NCBI GenBank assembly: GCA_902728285.1
Contig: CACVBU010000615.1
Span: 124,001 to 188,000, forward strand
Direction of reading: 5' to 3'
Length of the DNA: 64,000 nucleotides
From: Clytia hemisphaerica
Taxonomy: Eukaryota; Cnidaria; Hydrozoa; Leptothecata; Clytiidae
In this document: positions 10,831 to 23,477 of the stretch, piece after piece
Layout of the letters: each line of letters starts with the position of its first letter
How positions within the stretch are numbered: position 1 is the stretch's first letter
The notes under the pieces: generated by a model
Database searches by the model: none
Told to the model about the DNA's origin: nothing
What the model saw: only the letters and a program-made list of their open reading frames with translations
Position numbers and translations under genes: made by a program

Positions 10831-11805
10831 GAATGCTACACTATTTTCTAAAACTATCATTATTTGTAAAATCTAGAAATACCCTTTGGACTGCTCTGCA
10901 GCAAACGGGCGGCAAAAGAGAAGAGAAACTAAAATTCTCCTCGAATTACTAATTTCAGCCCTCCCACACCTTATCTTACCCTACAAGCCGCACAAAACGT
11001 TGTAAAATTTCATTTTCTGAAAAAAATCTTTGGTGCAAGTAAAAATAGTTTCCGATTAAAAATTATCATATCGTTTTTTCTTTCAATTTCAATTTTTCTT
11101 TCCAATTCAATATTGGTTCACAAATAGTATTGGTCAGAGCTCTATTTTCTGAGCTCCAGCAATAAAAACCCCTCGTTCATCAGGGTTAGTCAGTGTCTCT
11201 CGGTCATCTAGAGGCACTTTGATGAACCATTTATGTTATCATAAAAAACATTAAATTCAAATAGCAGTTATTCATCATAACCAAAACTGTGGTAAGGAAC
11301 TAAAATACTTCATTAAGGCAATAACTAGATCAATGAGCAATCGAAATCAAGTCATGACCGATAACTCATACCTCAGATTGCATTTGGATGATGAGTACCT
11401 AGCAGACAACAATCAACCTATATTGAACGTACATAAAATGTTTTGATGGGTCGAACACCCTCCCATTCGGCAAAATACCTCCAAAATAACTAGCGTCCAT
11501 AACGTAAGCAGTTCGCCGAACATTGAAACAAAGGTGTTTGCTAACTATTGTTAGCTCAAAACATTTATCAATACAAGGAACTCCATCATTCTAGTTTTTG
11601 AAATACCTCTAACTAATTGCAAATATCCTTGACAAATCTTTTTCATCGTCTTATATTCACTGTGTCAATGAGCTGCCCTTTGTCAACTTTCTACTCTGCT
11701 CACTAAAGATCACAGATACAAATGTTTTAGTCAAGATGTTAACGTTCGATAGAGATATAGAGATGATTTACCCATATCGTATAATGTAGGTTTCTAAATT
11801 CTTGC
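10831..11805. other. Non-coding spacer
   Basis: I see no gene or bounded repeat in this stretch. Confidence 0.4.
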
Positions 11806-12053
11806 GACCGTAGTGCAGTGGTAGAGCATCCGGCTACGGTTCGCAAGATAAGTTCAATCTTTCATGACTTCGTACCTTAGTACAAAAATGGTACTTGATG
11901 CCTCTCAGTTTGATACTCGGCAATTAAGAGAAGGATCAAGGGTAAGTGGAGCAACCAATAGGAGGTAAAGTGGCGCCCGCCTTCGGGTATATAGCTGTTG
12001 ACAGAGGAGCCTTCGGGTCGCCTCCAACTGCGGTCGCAAACTTACTTACTTAG
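11806..12053 (+). mobile_element. tRNA-derived SINE
   Basis: The 5' head GCGACCGTAGTGCAGTGG followed by TAGAGCAT looks like a tRNA acceptor/D-arm with an A box (TAGTGCAGTGG). A CTACGGT anticodon-loop-like sequence follows, similar to tRNA-Arg(ACG), then a weak B box (AGTTCAATCT). An unrelated body contains CCTTCGGGT twice, and the copy ends in a TTAC-rich tail (TTACTTACTTAG). The 3' acceptor half is degraded, so this is a SINE copy and not a working tRNA gene. Confidence 0.6.
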
Positions 12054-14122
12054 ATTCTGAGTATTGAAAAAAATGACACGAACTTGTATTCTTCATAAGG
12101 GAAGAACTTTGAACTAAAAACTATGCAATGAAAATATCAGTCAACCTTCTCAAAATTCGTACGAAAAAATTATTTCAACAATCAATTTCTAGGTCAAAAT
12201 CAATTAAGTGAAAAGGAAAATTGAACTGAGGATGAAGACCAAGGATGAATCAAGCCAAGCAGATTTCAAACGAAGAGGATTTGGCTACTTTGTAAAAATA
12301 AATAATTTGGCGTGATACCTGTGTACTGACATAAAATTATAAAATAGGTCTAAATTTCAATCACCAATAATCAGCCACCCACTTAGCATCCTTCTTATTA
12401 GTTAGGACCAAATAATCTATACTGGATAAACAACAAATATTTCTTACAGTTATATCATAGTGATGCAGAAGCAGACCTGGTTTTGCATGCGCAAATGCAA
12501 CTAATTAAATATATCATTGTCACAACCTTAATTGATTGTTGATTTGATAATGTTGAGAGACGTTAATTGGTCAACGAGGCATTTCCAGTTTCTTTTTGGC
12601 AACTACATTCTCGAAATTTATAATGTAATCTCTACGCACATGAAACATTATACCGAGTTTATGTATGTGTGTTTTTCAGCGACGGAGACGGTAAGTTCTA
12701 ATTTGACTATATCCTGACCAGCTGAGGACGACGCTATATCAGCACCTTTACTGTCCTCGATTTTGCTAGGTCAGAACTGCGGGTTTTTCCAAATCGCGTC
12801 AGTCACTCTGCCGTCCTCAAAAGTGCAAATACATAAACTCGCTTATGTCAACATTATCGACGGCTAAAGATCTAGATCGGTATGACTTTTATCATATGTT
12901 ATTGAAACTTGGTTTAGTGTGATTACTACCCAAAAAACGTTTACCCAATGAATAACTTTTCTTCTTTTTTGCAAACCTTTTCCAGTGGGAAGGCGGTCTA
13001 TACGGCTTTGTTACATGAAAGCGTTATGAAAAATTGAAGGTATATTGACCTACTGTGACCTACTTTCAGCAAAAATGACACATTATTTTGCTTCACCTGT
13101 CTTGGCTTGGAAAAGATAGAGTAGCTCTACCTAGTGTTTTATATAAGATATATGTGGGTAAAATCGCCGTAAAGAGTCTTAGGGATATTCACTTGGAAGA
13201 TGACAAACAAGGATCATAACTACCAGAAGGTTTCGACCAGATCGTTTATTATTACACCCCTGTCTCACAGCCCTGATGGACAGGGTGGATTTAAACCAAA
13301 AACCAAATCCGCAAAAATTAATCCCCACCAAAATTAATACACTTAAGGTAGTTTATTGAGCTACAATTTGCCCCTCCTATTATTTTTTCCTTGTCTGAAT
13401 CTAGCCGTCTAGTATGTCAGCCTACAGAAAGTTCAACTAGAACAATCTGGCTGAAAAGCATCAATAAAGCATCATTTCAGGCAAACTTAGACGTAATGTG
13501 GTGAAATAACGATCAAAAGTTACATACAGGAGGTTGAAACATCAAAAATCTAGCAGGGGGAGTTTTTGTTTATGTATTCTCTTAATGACCCGGAATGGGT
13601 GCAGTCAAGAATTTGGCACAAAAAACCTGCATAAATGCTTACACCAGCAGAAGAGGTGAATTCTTTGCAAGCGCTCGTTTGCTTTGTACAAAAATTACGA
13701 TAAAATTTTGATAAGTGCACTTTGGCTCGCGTACAAATACTCCGCGCATGCATTTTTACAAAAAAAGGATAAACTTAACAGTGGGGGTACTTCCTAAAGA
13801 CTTTCCCAGGCTGCCATAATTTATGACGAATGAATTAAAGAGGAAGTAAAAAATTATGACATATATTATCAATTATAAAAGCCTATGATAGGTTAATCTT
13901 ATAACAATAGATAATTTATTACGTTTTTTTAGATCCGAATTATGATTTATGGTAATTATTCATTCAGAGGCATGTCTATAATTCTCGTTTTTCAAAGTCG
14001 TTTCTCGGTACTCATTCGTACACTCGGGTTTTTTTCTTGAGTGGTTATTTACAAAACGTCAAGCTATTTATTTCCTACGTCATCAGATTGTTCGATCAAC
14101 AAAAAGATGTTTTGTCAGAAAG
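12054..14122. other. Upstream region of the ETS gene, no gene seen
   Basis: No coding region was supported. Distal regulatory DNA of the ETS gene may lie here, but no site can be defended from sequence alone. Confidence 0.4.
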
Positions 14123-14130
14123 TATATAAG
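14123..14130 (+). promoter_or_regulatory. Candidate TATA box of the ETS gene
   Basis: TATATAAG lies about 290 bases before the proposed ATG at 14420. Transcription would start near 14155, giving a 5' UTR of about 265 bases. It is the best core-promoter match upstream of the gene, but it is a single weak motif. Confidence 0.45.
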
Positions 14131-14419
14131 TGATTATCTTCCTCCGAAACCTTTAACAACCTCGGCGAGGTAAAGACATCGTTTATAAACGCTCGATTTA
14201 CGACGAAGCAGCAAAATTTCAAGAATAAATATAGATAAAGAGAGAGGAGAATCGTTAAGCTAAAAAAAGGGGGGAGAGTAATTAAAACCGGTCAATTATT
14301 AAAAGATTGCTTTTAAATTTCTTTTGGATTAAAAAAAAGACAATAGTAGTCTCGGTTGATCGATCATCAATATAAAAGAGAGTAACATCCTTCGATACCG
14401 GTCAGTTATCTTACGAGCA

Positions 14420-15663
14420 ATGTTAAATACAGACCATTATTCAGCAGCTAATACTGTTAATAAAATGTGCTACCAAATGTATCCTCCAATAGGTTAGTAT
14501 CAATGTATTTTGTTGTTCTTTCGTATACTCTCATCTTCGTCAACCATGATAATAAACTTATTTTTCAATATAAAAGCATTGAGGAAAACGTGCATTGTTG
14601 CATTCGCTCTTACATTTTTCGTATTGCAAAATTTCTAAACTTAATTTTTTTAATTTTCATTATAGAAGACGAATATCCATGTTTCAACCGTCTCTCATTG
14701 TGGAGTTTCATCTTCAACCTACTGGAAGACCAGCATACACCTTGCGTCCGATGGACTGATCGAGAAAAACTGGAATTCAAAATCGAAGACACTGAAGGAT
14801 TAGCTCAAGAATGGGGCCAACGTAAGGGCAAGAATACAATGACTTGGGCTAAATTCGCCAGAGCTATGCGATATTATTACGGTAAAGACGTCTTAGAGAA
14901 AGTCGAACGTAAACGATTCACCTATAAATTTATCGATTCGCCCAAAACGCGATCAGTGATCAGATCAACTAACAGAGCTGGCAGATCAACAAATCCTTCA
15001 CCGGTTTCACCAGCAATGTCGTCTACAGATTCCTCCACACAATCCATCATCTCTGAAGAAGATTATGCCAATATCTCAACAGCAATTGATATTATGAATC
15101 CACCAACTATCACAACAGCTTCTGATGGAAACCTCCTCACAAACAACACCATCAGGATCAACAACAACACTTCTGCTTATACCAATGACAGCAAAGACTA
15201 TGAACAAGTCAAAATTGACCAAATCAAAAAAGAACTTGAAATCTGTGTCACACAATGTCAGCACGCAGAACAGAATTCATATACACAACAACAATCAACA
15301 AACTCTCTTTACAATTCAAACTCGTCTTTCAATACACAGACTACAAATGCCAACATACAAAACCGTTTTTATAACCACCACCAAAATGCTGTTTTCAATC
15401 TACCAACATTAAACGCGAATTACCAACCAACTGCATTCAACTCGTCATCAAATGACCAAAAGGTTCCAAACGGGTATTCAGCTTCTAACTTCACTGATTA
15501 TTTTGCCGAAGAAGACTTCTCACCTAGATCGAGTAACTCACCACAACAGAGTTACTCCCCACAACCGAGTTACTCCCCACAACCGAGTTATATTGAACGA
15601 CAAAACTCGTTAACTGCTTGTGAAAGAGCAATCTTAGCATCACTTGTTGATACTTTCCAATAA
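14420..15663 (+). CDS. ETS-domain transcription factor (two exons)
   Basis: Sequence-specific nuclear DNA-binding protein. Proposed exon 1 is 14420-14492, starting at ATG 14420. An intron of 173 bases follows (14493-14665, GTTAGT...TTCATTATAG), then exon 2, 14666-15663. Joining them keeps frame and gives about 356 residues. The ETS domain covers residues 25-113: LSLWSFIFNLL in helix 1, then EWGQRK, and a recognition helix MTWAKFARAMRYYY with both DNA-contacting arginines (R90, R93), closing with RFTYKF. The helix differs from the usual MNYxKLSRALRYYY. The domain is near the N-terminus, as in the ERF/ETV3 type, but the sequence is too divergent for me to name a subfamily. The rest is Asn/Ser/Thr/Gln-rich with three tandem SYSPQ-type repeats near residues 314-330 and no recognised domain. 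The uninterrupted frame from 14467 runs through the intron and should not be taken as the protein. Confidence 0.85.
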
Positions 15664-18600
15664 AAAGAGACAATTTTTCGACAACATTACAAAGACGCGT
15701 TATAAAAAACTAAATTATTTTCAGAAAAAGTTACAACAACAAAAAAAACAAAGAGAAAATTTATATTTGTAGGTAATGTTTATGTAGTTTAGGTATTATA
15801 TTATGGACTGTAAATATCAGAGTACTTGTAAATAATATTCGGGATATACAAAGGATTTAGAAAAAGATATCAATTTAAAAATAACATTGAAATATTTTGT
15901 GTCCAACATTATTTACGGTCTTTGAGTGCTGTTTTAAGGGGGTTACTAAGATACATCTAAGAGAAAGAAGATACTCCACAAGATACAGTCAGTATATTTC
16001 AAACAGAAAACAATTGGAATTTCTCTATGAGTTTCGTGCAACCGTCATTTCACCTTTGTTTTTCGGCGTTGTAAGATTCGCATTTTACAGGCTTTGTCGT
16101 TTATAGTAGCTCTGCCACCAGAGGGATATGCATATCATAGTGGGTGGAACCCGTTTAAGAAGAGACGCCGAAAGAAAAATAAGTTTTGTTGTATTTTAGG
16201 TTTCAGTAGTAACCTTTGTCAACATTAGATGGCATGGACATTGATAAGATGTTGTGAGCAGATGGGATGGAGAAAATAATCGAAAAAGAAGCTTCATCTT
16301 CTGACTCGGATTTGTTGGTTAAGGCGGTTAAGGGACACTAAGAATTACTTGCAAAGAAGTTTCTGAATTTTTTCATATACATATGGAGGTGGAATGACTG
16401 TACATCGTCTAATGAGGTCAGGACAATGAATGTCCATTAAAAATATCTTCGTTTGCCAAAAAATAACATTGAGACAATGATGTAGGTACCAATGATGCTC
16501 TGAAAAAAAATAAAACAAAATTCTTTTCAACTCAACTCTGATATCGTATCTCCAAAAGAAATATTTTTTTCAATCTGATGGTGTAACATTCGTCATAATA
16601 TCAAAGGTATTATCAAAAACATCTAATAAACTATTGATGATAATGAAAACTACAAAACAAATTATAAGATTTAACGAAAAACAACAAACATATTCTTACA
16701 ATGTGAAAAGGTCAGAAGGTCATGCTTTTAATGACCGGGTCAGCAATTCAAATTCGATTTCATGTAGATCAATAAAACTTTCTAATTGTATGCTCACATT
16801 GACTTTGATGTAAAGAAACTAATATGCTCTAAACAAGCCTGTATATAGATGAATTAAGAATTAAGAATTGACAACGACAATAATTTGATCTAACATTCAT
16901 CGATGACATGGCGATTGTCTGTCACTGCTGACTACAAATACCCAGCATTATTCTTAAAATTTTGAATAATCGCTCACACTAAACTTAGAACTTTTAAATT
17001 AGTCTAGCAACTTTAAATGAAGATACGTAAATATATAAACTCAGTATCGATATCAAAACAAATCTTTATTGTAATTCACAATCTATCTTTTTGAGCTTTG
17101 ACAGTTGGGCTTGCTTCAAACAGAGCAGCATTGACAATAACCTGGAAAAGCTTTTGATAAATACATTTTTGTATCAAAAATTTTCAATCGATAGATGAAT
17201 ATTTGTAAACAAAACAAAATAACTAAGTCTCAAAAAGAATATGTTTACATCAATGTTAATGTTATATGTTACAAGTGCTTATTTAGCTGCATACGTAAAT
17301 AACCTTTAGACAAACACAAAACAACAAAAATGGTAGCCTTCAAATAAAAAATACACAAACTTGATAAATGTAATTATTTTCGCTTTTAAATATTCTTATG
17401 AAAACTGACTGAAATAATCACATATTCTTCACATAAAGAAAATGTAAACTTTTCTGAAGTTAAAAACTGTGTGCTATAACTATTAATAAAGCTTTAGATA
17501 TAATAAGGAAAAATATACAAACAAAGAAGTCTGTCTGTAACGATCACCCTTCCAACAACAAGAAATTAAGCAAGTGAAATGCAAGATGAAATAAGGAGAA
17601 AAATGCATTGGAAAATAGTTTTTTCTTCGAACTCCTGACATATAAAATGCAATAGAATTGCAACAACATCAATAAGTTAAGGTTAAACCGCATCCGAACG
17701 TTAAATTAAGCGTCAAGACCAAACAATAATATTTTTCAGGTCAGGACATTTCTCGGTGAAGTTTTTGGTTTAATTGGTAAAAAAATTATAAATTTTGTCA
17801 GGACATAGAAGTTCCTTATCCACGATTATTAATAACTATAGTTTTTTATTTTTTTTAATGTTTCCATGTTGCAAATTAAGTCGAAACATTATTTAGTTTT
17901 GATGACTACTTTCCCCTGGAATTTCTCTCCTTACTGTTTTCTTTGTTCCCTTTTATTTTAAAATACAAAACTTTAGATAATAAAGTTTTTTTCTTTAAAA
18001 AAAAACATCATTTGTTTTATTTTGACGGGAAGACGGACAACGAAAAGGATGACATTTTTCATAAAATACTAATGCAGCAATGTGATAAATTTCAACAAAA
18101 CAAACTGTAATATTTATACTGGAGTATGCTTGAAATTATGATAATCTGTACGATATAGACTTTGTGTGGCCAACAAATCTTACTGATGTATTTCATGGTG
18201 TATTTGAATATTCAAATGCTTTTGAAAACAATATTTTTGGGAGATTTGTAAGAAATTCCTTTCGAAGGTAATTGTTTAGACCTAAATATTTTCTTTTTTG
18301 TTTTGTTTATTCACGATTGAATACAAAATGAAATGCTACAGTTTGTACTGCATTTTATTTTCAAGTTGTGTACCATTTTGTTCGAGTTTAGAAACTCTTT
18401 TGGTTCGATGTATTCTTTGTTGAAATCAAATATCAACTACTTCAAAATTTTTGGATTCGTTTTTTTTTTTTGGAATTATTCTTTCAGCATTTGTTTTCGT
18501 TTGGTATTATTCAATCAAAGAGAACAAATATTTCGTGTTTCAAAACTGGGTGGTACGATTTCCAACAAAAACTTACCATACACAATGCCACGTTTCAATA

Positions 18601-20122
18601 TTGATGCATGTGACATAGGCCGACACGTGACCTAAGCAAACTTAATTTTAGCTGCCACGTGACTTTAACAGATGATAATTTGCAGACCCGAAAAAATGTA
18701 TCAATTTTTCAGGAAATTAACGCCTTTTTAAGTATTTAGAAATTTATTTTGAAGATTGAATCATGAAAAAACTCAACTGGATTTTTTTTCACGTAATTTT
18801 AACAAGTATCGTGGAGTTATTTTCCGTTGAAAGAAGATGAAACAGTCGACAAAAGACTATTTTCATTATCTTTCCTTACCATTTATCGTTTAAGCTTTAT
18901 AACGTTAAAGCCTTACCTTTTTATGATAAAATTCAGACCAGAATGTCTGAAAAACGGGGTTGAAAAATCTCAAAGGAAAGATTGTAAAAAAGAGAAATTG
19001 GTTTAGTAAATTTTAACTTATAATTATTTTGATCTTCATCTTTCATCATATTCTATCTTCTTCACTAATGATAAAATTTGACCAGAAAATATAAATTTGA
19101 ATTATATTTTTGCTTGATAATTCTAAATGATAAAGAAATTGGTGAAAAAAGGAACATTTTCAGGCTCAAAACTCTAAAAGTTAAAAATATCCGATGGCTT
19201 TGAAAATTGTGGATATTTTTAAATATTTTGAATTTGCTTAAGGGACATCCTTTAACGTATCCTTTAACGTATCCTCTACCATTTCCTTACACAGCATTTT
19301 CGCAAACAAAAGGAGGAATAACTATTTCTCCCTCGTGCAAAAATAACGTCGTTTTCGATGTCTAAAATTCGACTAATTATTTTCAATACTAATGCTGTTG
19401 TTAAAAAATTCATCCATAAAAAATGTCGGAAAAATATCCGTCATTTTATGCCAGCATAAATTTTATCAATATAAAGTTGTGCTGAGTAATATCGGGTTTT
19501 CAGAGACACAGTGGAACACCAATAAATTGATCAATCATTACATTTCCGTTAATCTTTTATCTTTTTTTCTTTGTTGTGAATAAATCCAAGATTTAGCACC
19601 TGAGAATTTCAGTTTTAAAAGAAAAGAATTTCAAAGAATATCTAAAGTATAAAATTATTCGTAAGCAAAAATTTAACGTTGATGAAAATTGTTGTCACCA
19701 AACGATTTTATCGTCAATTTTTGCCGTCAATTTTTGCCGACAATTTTCTACTGATAAATGTATTCAAAAATTGCACAAAATAGCTTCTCGTTGAAATATT
19801 ACTAAAGAACGTAAGAAAAATGGACCAAAAGTTTGGATTTTTAACCTAAAAGCGGCGTTCATTTATTTCTAAACTATGTAAAGTGTAATTAGGAATAGAA
19901 TATTATAAGCTCTTTTTCTTTAGCCTAGTATTTCTCAGAGTTTGATTTTCAATAGAAATTTTAACAGTTATATCAACCGAAAATAAATATGAAATTCAAT
20001 ACCAATTTAATTAATTACATAATAAATATTTCAAAGCCCGCTTGGTGATTTTGTAGGTTTAAGCGTTATCTATGGTCTTTATTGGCGTAAATTCTTCGTA
20101 AATTGGGAAGGTATACCTTTCA
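15664..20122. other. 3' flank of ETS gene and non-coding DNA
   Basis: No gene supported. AATAAA at 16771-16776 could end a long ETS 3' UTR; none nearer was found. AATAAA at 17979-17984 followed by an A-run (17997-18005) looks like a transcript 3' end or a retroposed tail on the plus strand, with no recognisable gene before it. A partial family-B repeat lies near 19140-19230. Confidence 0.4.
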
Positions 20123-20346
20123 AGGTTTTGTTTTTACACAAGTGTTCCCGTTTCATATCAGACATATATTTCATATCAGGACAGTGTCTGCCTATTGTGA
20201 TATTGTGCGGATATAAGCAACAAATGTCTTTTCCTCTTTCTTACCAATCTTGCTCCACATACGTGTCAATTCAATGTGAAAAAGCTTGTACATTAAATTT
20301 GATGAGTAAGCAAACGATATCACTGTTATTTAAAAACAAAACCATT
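20123..20346. mobile_element. MITE with AAGGTTTTGTTTTTA ends, copy 1
   Basis: AAGGTTTTGTTTTTA at the left and TTTAAAAACAAAACCATT at the right are inverted. The body shares GTGTTCCCGTTTCATATCAG and TTTCATATCAGGACA with the copy at 23257-23396. This copy has about 85 bases more in the middle. Confidence 0.65.
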
Positions 20347-20349
20347 AAA

Positions 20350-21413
20350 TAAGGGCCAGCGTAAAAAGGGCCGATAAGGTAATATTTCAGTCTAGAATGC
20401 TACTTGTCTCCAAACTTTAGGAATCACTCCAATGAATTGGTTTCAGCTTTTTTTTGCTGCCGGCTGTCCTACAAAGTGAGCATATTTTCATAATTTAATA
20501 ATAAGTTGAAAACAAAATTATGAAATTTCAAAAAAATGCAGGTCTTCAAACGACGGTTTATACTATAAATGATACCCTCTTTTTTTACTAAAACTGGGTA
20601 GTTTAAATCTCGGTTTAAATCTCTCGTCGATTTGAAAAGAAAGAGAGAGAGAGAGACATAAAAAAGTTTTGATATAGCTTCAAACAATAAATGCTATCTG
20701 CAGGTCAAAGGATCTAAAAAGCATCTGATTATGCCCCTTTAAAAAATCATCTTTGTCATTTTCACCATTCTTGACAGTGATGGTGCAAAATGTCGAAATC
20801 GATAATGTGGATATAATGTAGTAAACTAAAACCTGAGAAATAAACAACTAATTCATTTTTACTTAAAAGGCGTAAAGCTTCCTAATTTCCGTATCTAAGT
20901 CATTGACTGTTAAAACCTGGACCAAGCTATATTCGCTTTTTTTAATCGAATTTTTTTGAAAAGTGGATACGTTAATGTTAGCACTCGACATGAGTCAATT
21001 TATAATTCAATGAAATTTTTCACCCACATTGTGTAGTGCTACCATTAGGGTAACAATTTTAAAAACTTCAAGTAAAGATTTAGGTTGGCCAGCATCGAAT
21101 TTGTCCAGGGTATTAAAATATCAACTATCTATGTGCTTTCCTAAAATATGAAAAACCAAATAGAAGAAAAACAACAAAAGATTTCAAGACAAGATTAATA
21201 TTTTGGTATTCTAGTTTATTCGCAGCGCAGAGAGGGAAGCAGGAATATTTGGGAAGTAAAGGGTTATGGCAATTTCTCTCAGCAAAGCACGGATAGGAAG
21301 AGCAAGGAAGTAGAATACTTTTAATCTCCTAAATCGACTGCACACAACCTTACTATCAACTTTATCGAGACCATTAATATATATAATATATATGATTTCA
21401 CGAGACCTGCTAA
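20350..21413. other. Non-coding spacer
   Basis: No gene recognised. A short (GA)n run lies near 20639-20656. Confidence 0.4.
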
Positions 21414-21414
21414 C

Positions 21415-22277
21415 CCTTTCCGTGCCGCTGTCGGCATATGCCGATAAGAGCATTTTCGATTTCTTTACTGGTGTCGGCATTTGCCGACAAGAAAGATCTC
21501 GACGTATTTGCCAGAGATTTTTTAAAAGTTTTTTTAAGAACTAGATTTCATTAAATACCACAGTTGAATAATCAAAATATATTTCAAAGATGTTTTTCAT
21601 AATTATACATTTTTCAACTCAAAATAAACACATATCACTTATATTTCTGATATTTTTCAGAAAATAAAGCTAAATGTGATGGTAAACTCTGTGGTCGCTC
21701 ACACCTGGCAAATAGGTCGAACCTTCATTGTTTTCCGTGGCAAATAGGTCGAATAATCACCAACGACAATCAAGTTCTGTTCTTATCAATATTTTTGATA
21801 GTTTCCTGTCTACGAATCTAAATCAACCTCCGGTGTTTCCAACGTTTTAGACAACCTCTTTATTAAAAACAATAATTTATAATCTAAAAGGTCGAAAGGC
21901 CCTCCCAAAATTATATAGAAGAACAGTCAGTAGAACAGATTTAATCGAAATATTTTTTCCATATTTTTGAAACCATACCATTGAGTGCGGGGAAACAATT
22001 GAATGGATTTAGATAGAGAATGATTTTCACGTTTTGTTAAGTTACGTTCGGATCTGTAGAGGTGATTTAGCATGGTTTTAGTTTGATTTTCCCTCATATT
22101 AAATGACAGTTGATATAAACAAATAACCGAAGCTCCTTTAAAAAGTTTTACTGCTGAAACTTTCTTAGAAAAAAGCGCGACTTTAAAAACTATTCGTCAA
22201 AAGTAACCAAAAATCCAACGAGGGTAACTTTCGAAATCCTGTAAAAATTCCAGAAAAAAATTTAAGCCTAAAAGGGT
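21415..22277. mobile_element. Possible piggyBac-type MITE, decayed
   Basis: The left end CTAACCCTTTCCGTGCCG matches the terminal motif of the element at 6602-7078. It is followed by TGTCGGCATATGCCGATA and TGTCGGCATTTGCCGACA palindromes. The likely right end AAAAGGGTTAA lies near 22272. TTAA is intact only on the right. CTGGCAAATAGGTCGAA and GTGGCAAATAGGTCGAA form an internal pair. The right boundary is uncertain. Confidence 0.45.
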
Positions 22278-22408
22278 TAAAGTATTGTCAGTAAGAACTC
22301 CAAGGGCGTATGTCACCAAAAGGTTACCTTGCTCAACAGAGACCTTTTTTGCTATAAAAGCCCAATAAAGGACAGTGATAATAAAATCACAAATTGAAAA
22401 TTATAAAT

Positions 22409-22670
22409 TAGGTGCCAAATAAACGCCACTTGATAATTTTTCGATTTTTTTCCAACCCCCTCTGACCTTATAAGGACCCCCCCTCGTTTATTTAAAAATT
22501 CCCAGTTACCAAAAGGAAAGTTCCTTGTTTTACTCTAAAAAGCCTAAATTTAGTCTATTTTGACCCTTTTTAGGGTTTTAAAGGTCAATTTTCCAACCCC
22601 CGCTAATTAACCCCCCCCGTTTATTTAATTTGAAATTTTTTTCCAATCCTCCATTTATTTGGCACCTAAG
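22409..22670. mobile_element. MITE with TTAGGTGCCAAATAAA ends, copy 1
   Basis: TTAGGTGCCAAATAAACG at the left and CATTTATTTGGCACCTAAG at the right are inverted. The interior is rich in CCCCCC and AAATTTTT tracts. A second copy lies at 26208-26345, and a fragment with TAAACGCCCC near 29800. No ORF was found. Confidence 0.7.
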
Positions 22671-22785
22671 ATTACTTATGATCAAAATTGTTAGTAGCTC
22701 TAACCCGCCGTGTTACGCGAGGGTTACTCAAAGCAGGAATTTTAATCTGAATGTGTGGAGAGCTTTAACGATCTCGACTTTCACA

Positions 22786-23010
22786 AAGTTTTTTTCGCGT
22801 TGGTGCAATGCAACATGCTCCATCCCACCAACCTGAAACGCTTTCTCGTGTCTCTACCCCACTTTTCTTTCTACCAATAAAAAGTGTGTCTTTTGGGTAT
22901 TTTCCTCACTTTTTAGCCCATGAAACAAAAAAAGAAACCATGGGACAGGCACTTTTTTCTTGTGTTGGTGGGATGGAGTATGTTGCATTGCACCAACGCG
23001 AAAAAAACTT
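22786..23010. mobile_element. MITE with about 47-bp terminal inverted repeats
   Basis: The left AAGTTTTTTTCGCGTTGGTG plus GCAATGCAACATGCTCCATC is repeated inverted at the right with one or two mismatches. The two arms account for almost half the element. The short ORFs here come from the palindrome and are not genes. No clear target duplication was found. Confidence 0.75.
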
Positions 23011-23082
23011 CTCGTGTCCCCAAGACTTTACTCTAAAGCTTTAAGAATTAGAATTTTGAATTTTTGGAGGGGGACTCTAGAG

Positions 23083-23209
23083 ATACACGTTTTTTTCCAA
23101 GAACATCCAAAGTTTTTGAAGCTTTAGGAGGTCCTTAAGTTTTTGCGTTTCAAGCCTAAAAGTGTTCTTAACATGTTCTTATTTTCACCATTCTGTGAGC
23201 CATTATTGT
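23083..23209 (+). repeat. MITE family B, partial copy
   Basis: It starts TACACGTTTTTTTCCAAGAA and continues with the family's AAGCCTAAAA and TGTTCTTATTTTCACCATT blocks, but lacks the 3' half. Confidence 0.6.
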
Positions 23210-23256
23210 AAGTAATTTGATTTAAGTCAAATGTAATAGTTACTGTACTGTACTGT

Positions 23257-23396
23257 AAAGGTTTTGTTTTTAAGAGTTTTATTTTTACATACTGTAAGTG
23301 TTCCCGTTTCATATCAGCCACATATTTCATATCAGGACACGATTAAAATTGATGAGAAAGCAAACGACTTCACTCTTATTTAAAAACAAAACCTTA
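23257..23396. mobile_element. MITE with AAGGTTTTGTTTTTA ends, copy 2
   Basis: Short copy of the element at 20123-20346, with both inverted ends and the TTTCATATCAG pair kept. Confidence 0.65.
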
Positions 23397-23477
23397 AAAA
23401 GAATGATATTTTTGAATGCAAATTAAGTTGAGAAGGCTTAAAAAATGAAAAATGTTGATCACAATCTGGGCAAACTT

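Noticed and set aside
14467-14665. Open frame joining directly into the ETS domain without splicing
   Set aside because: It starts at GTG and runs through sequence bounded by GTTAGT and TTCATTATAG. The spliced model starts at a proper ATG and keeps frame.
22630-23044. Overlapping frames of 68 and 78 residues
   Set aside because: They arise from the long inverted ends of the MITE at 22786-23010.
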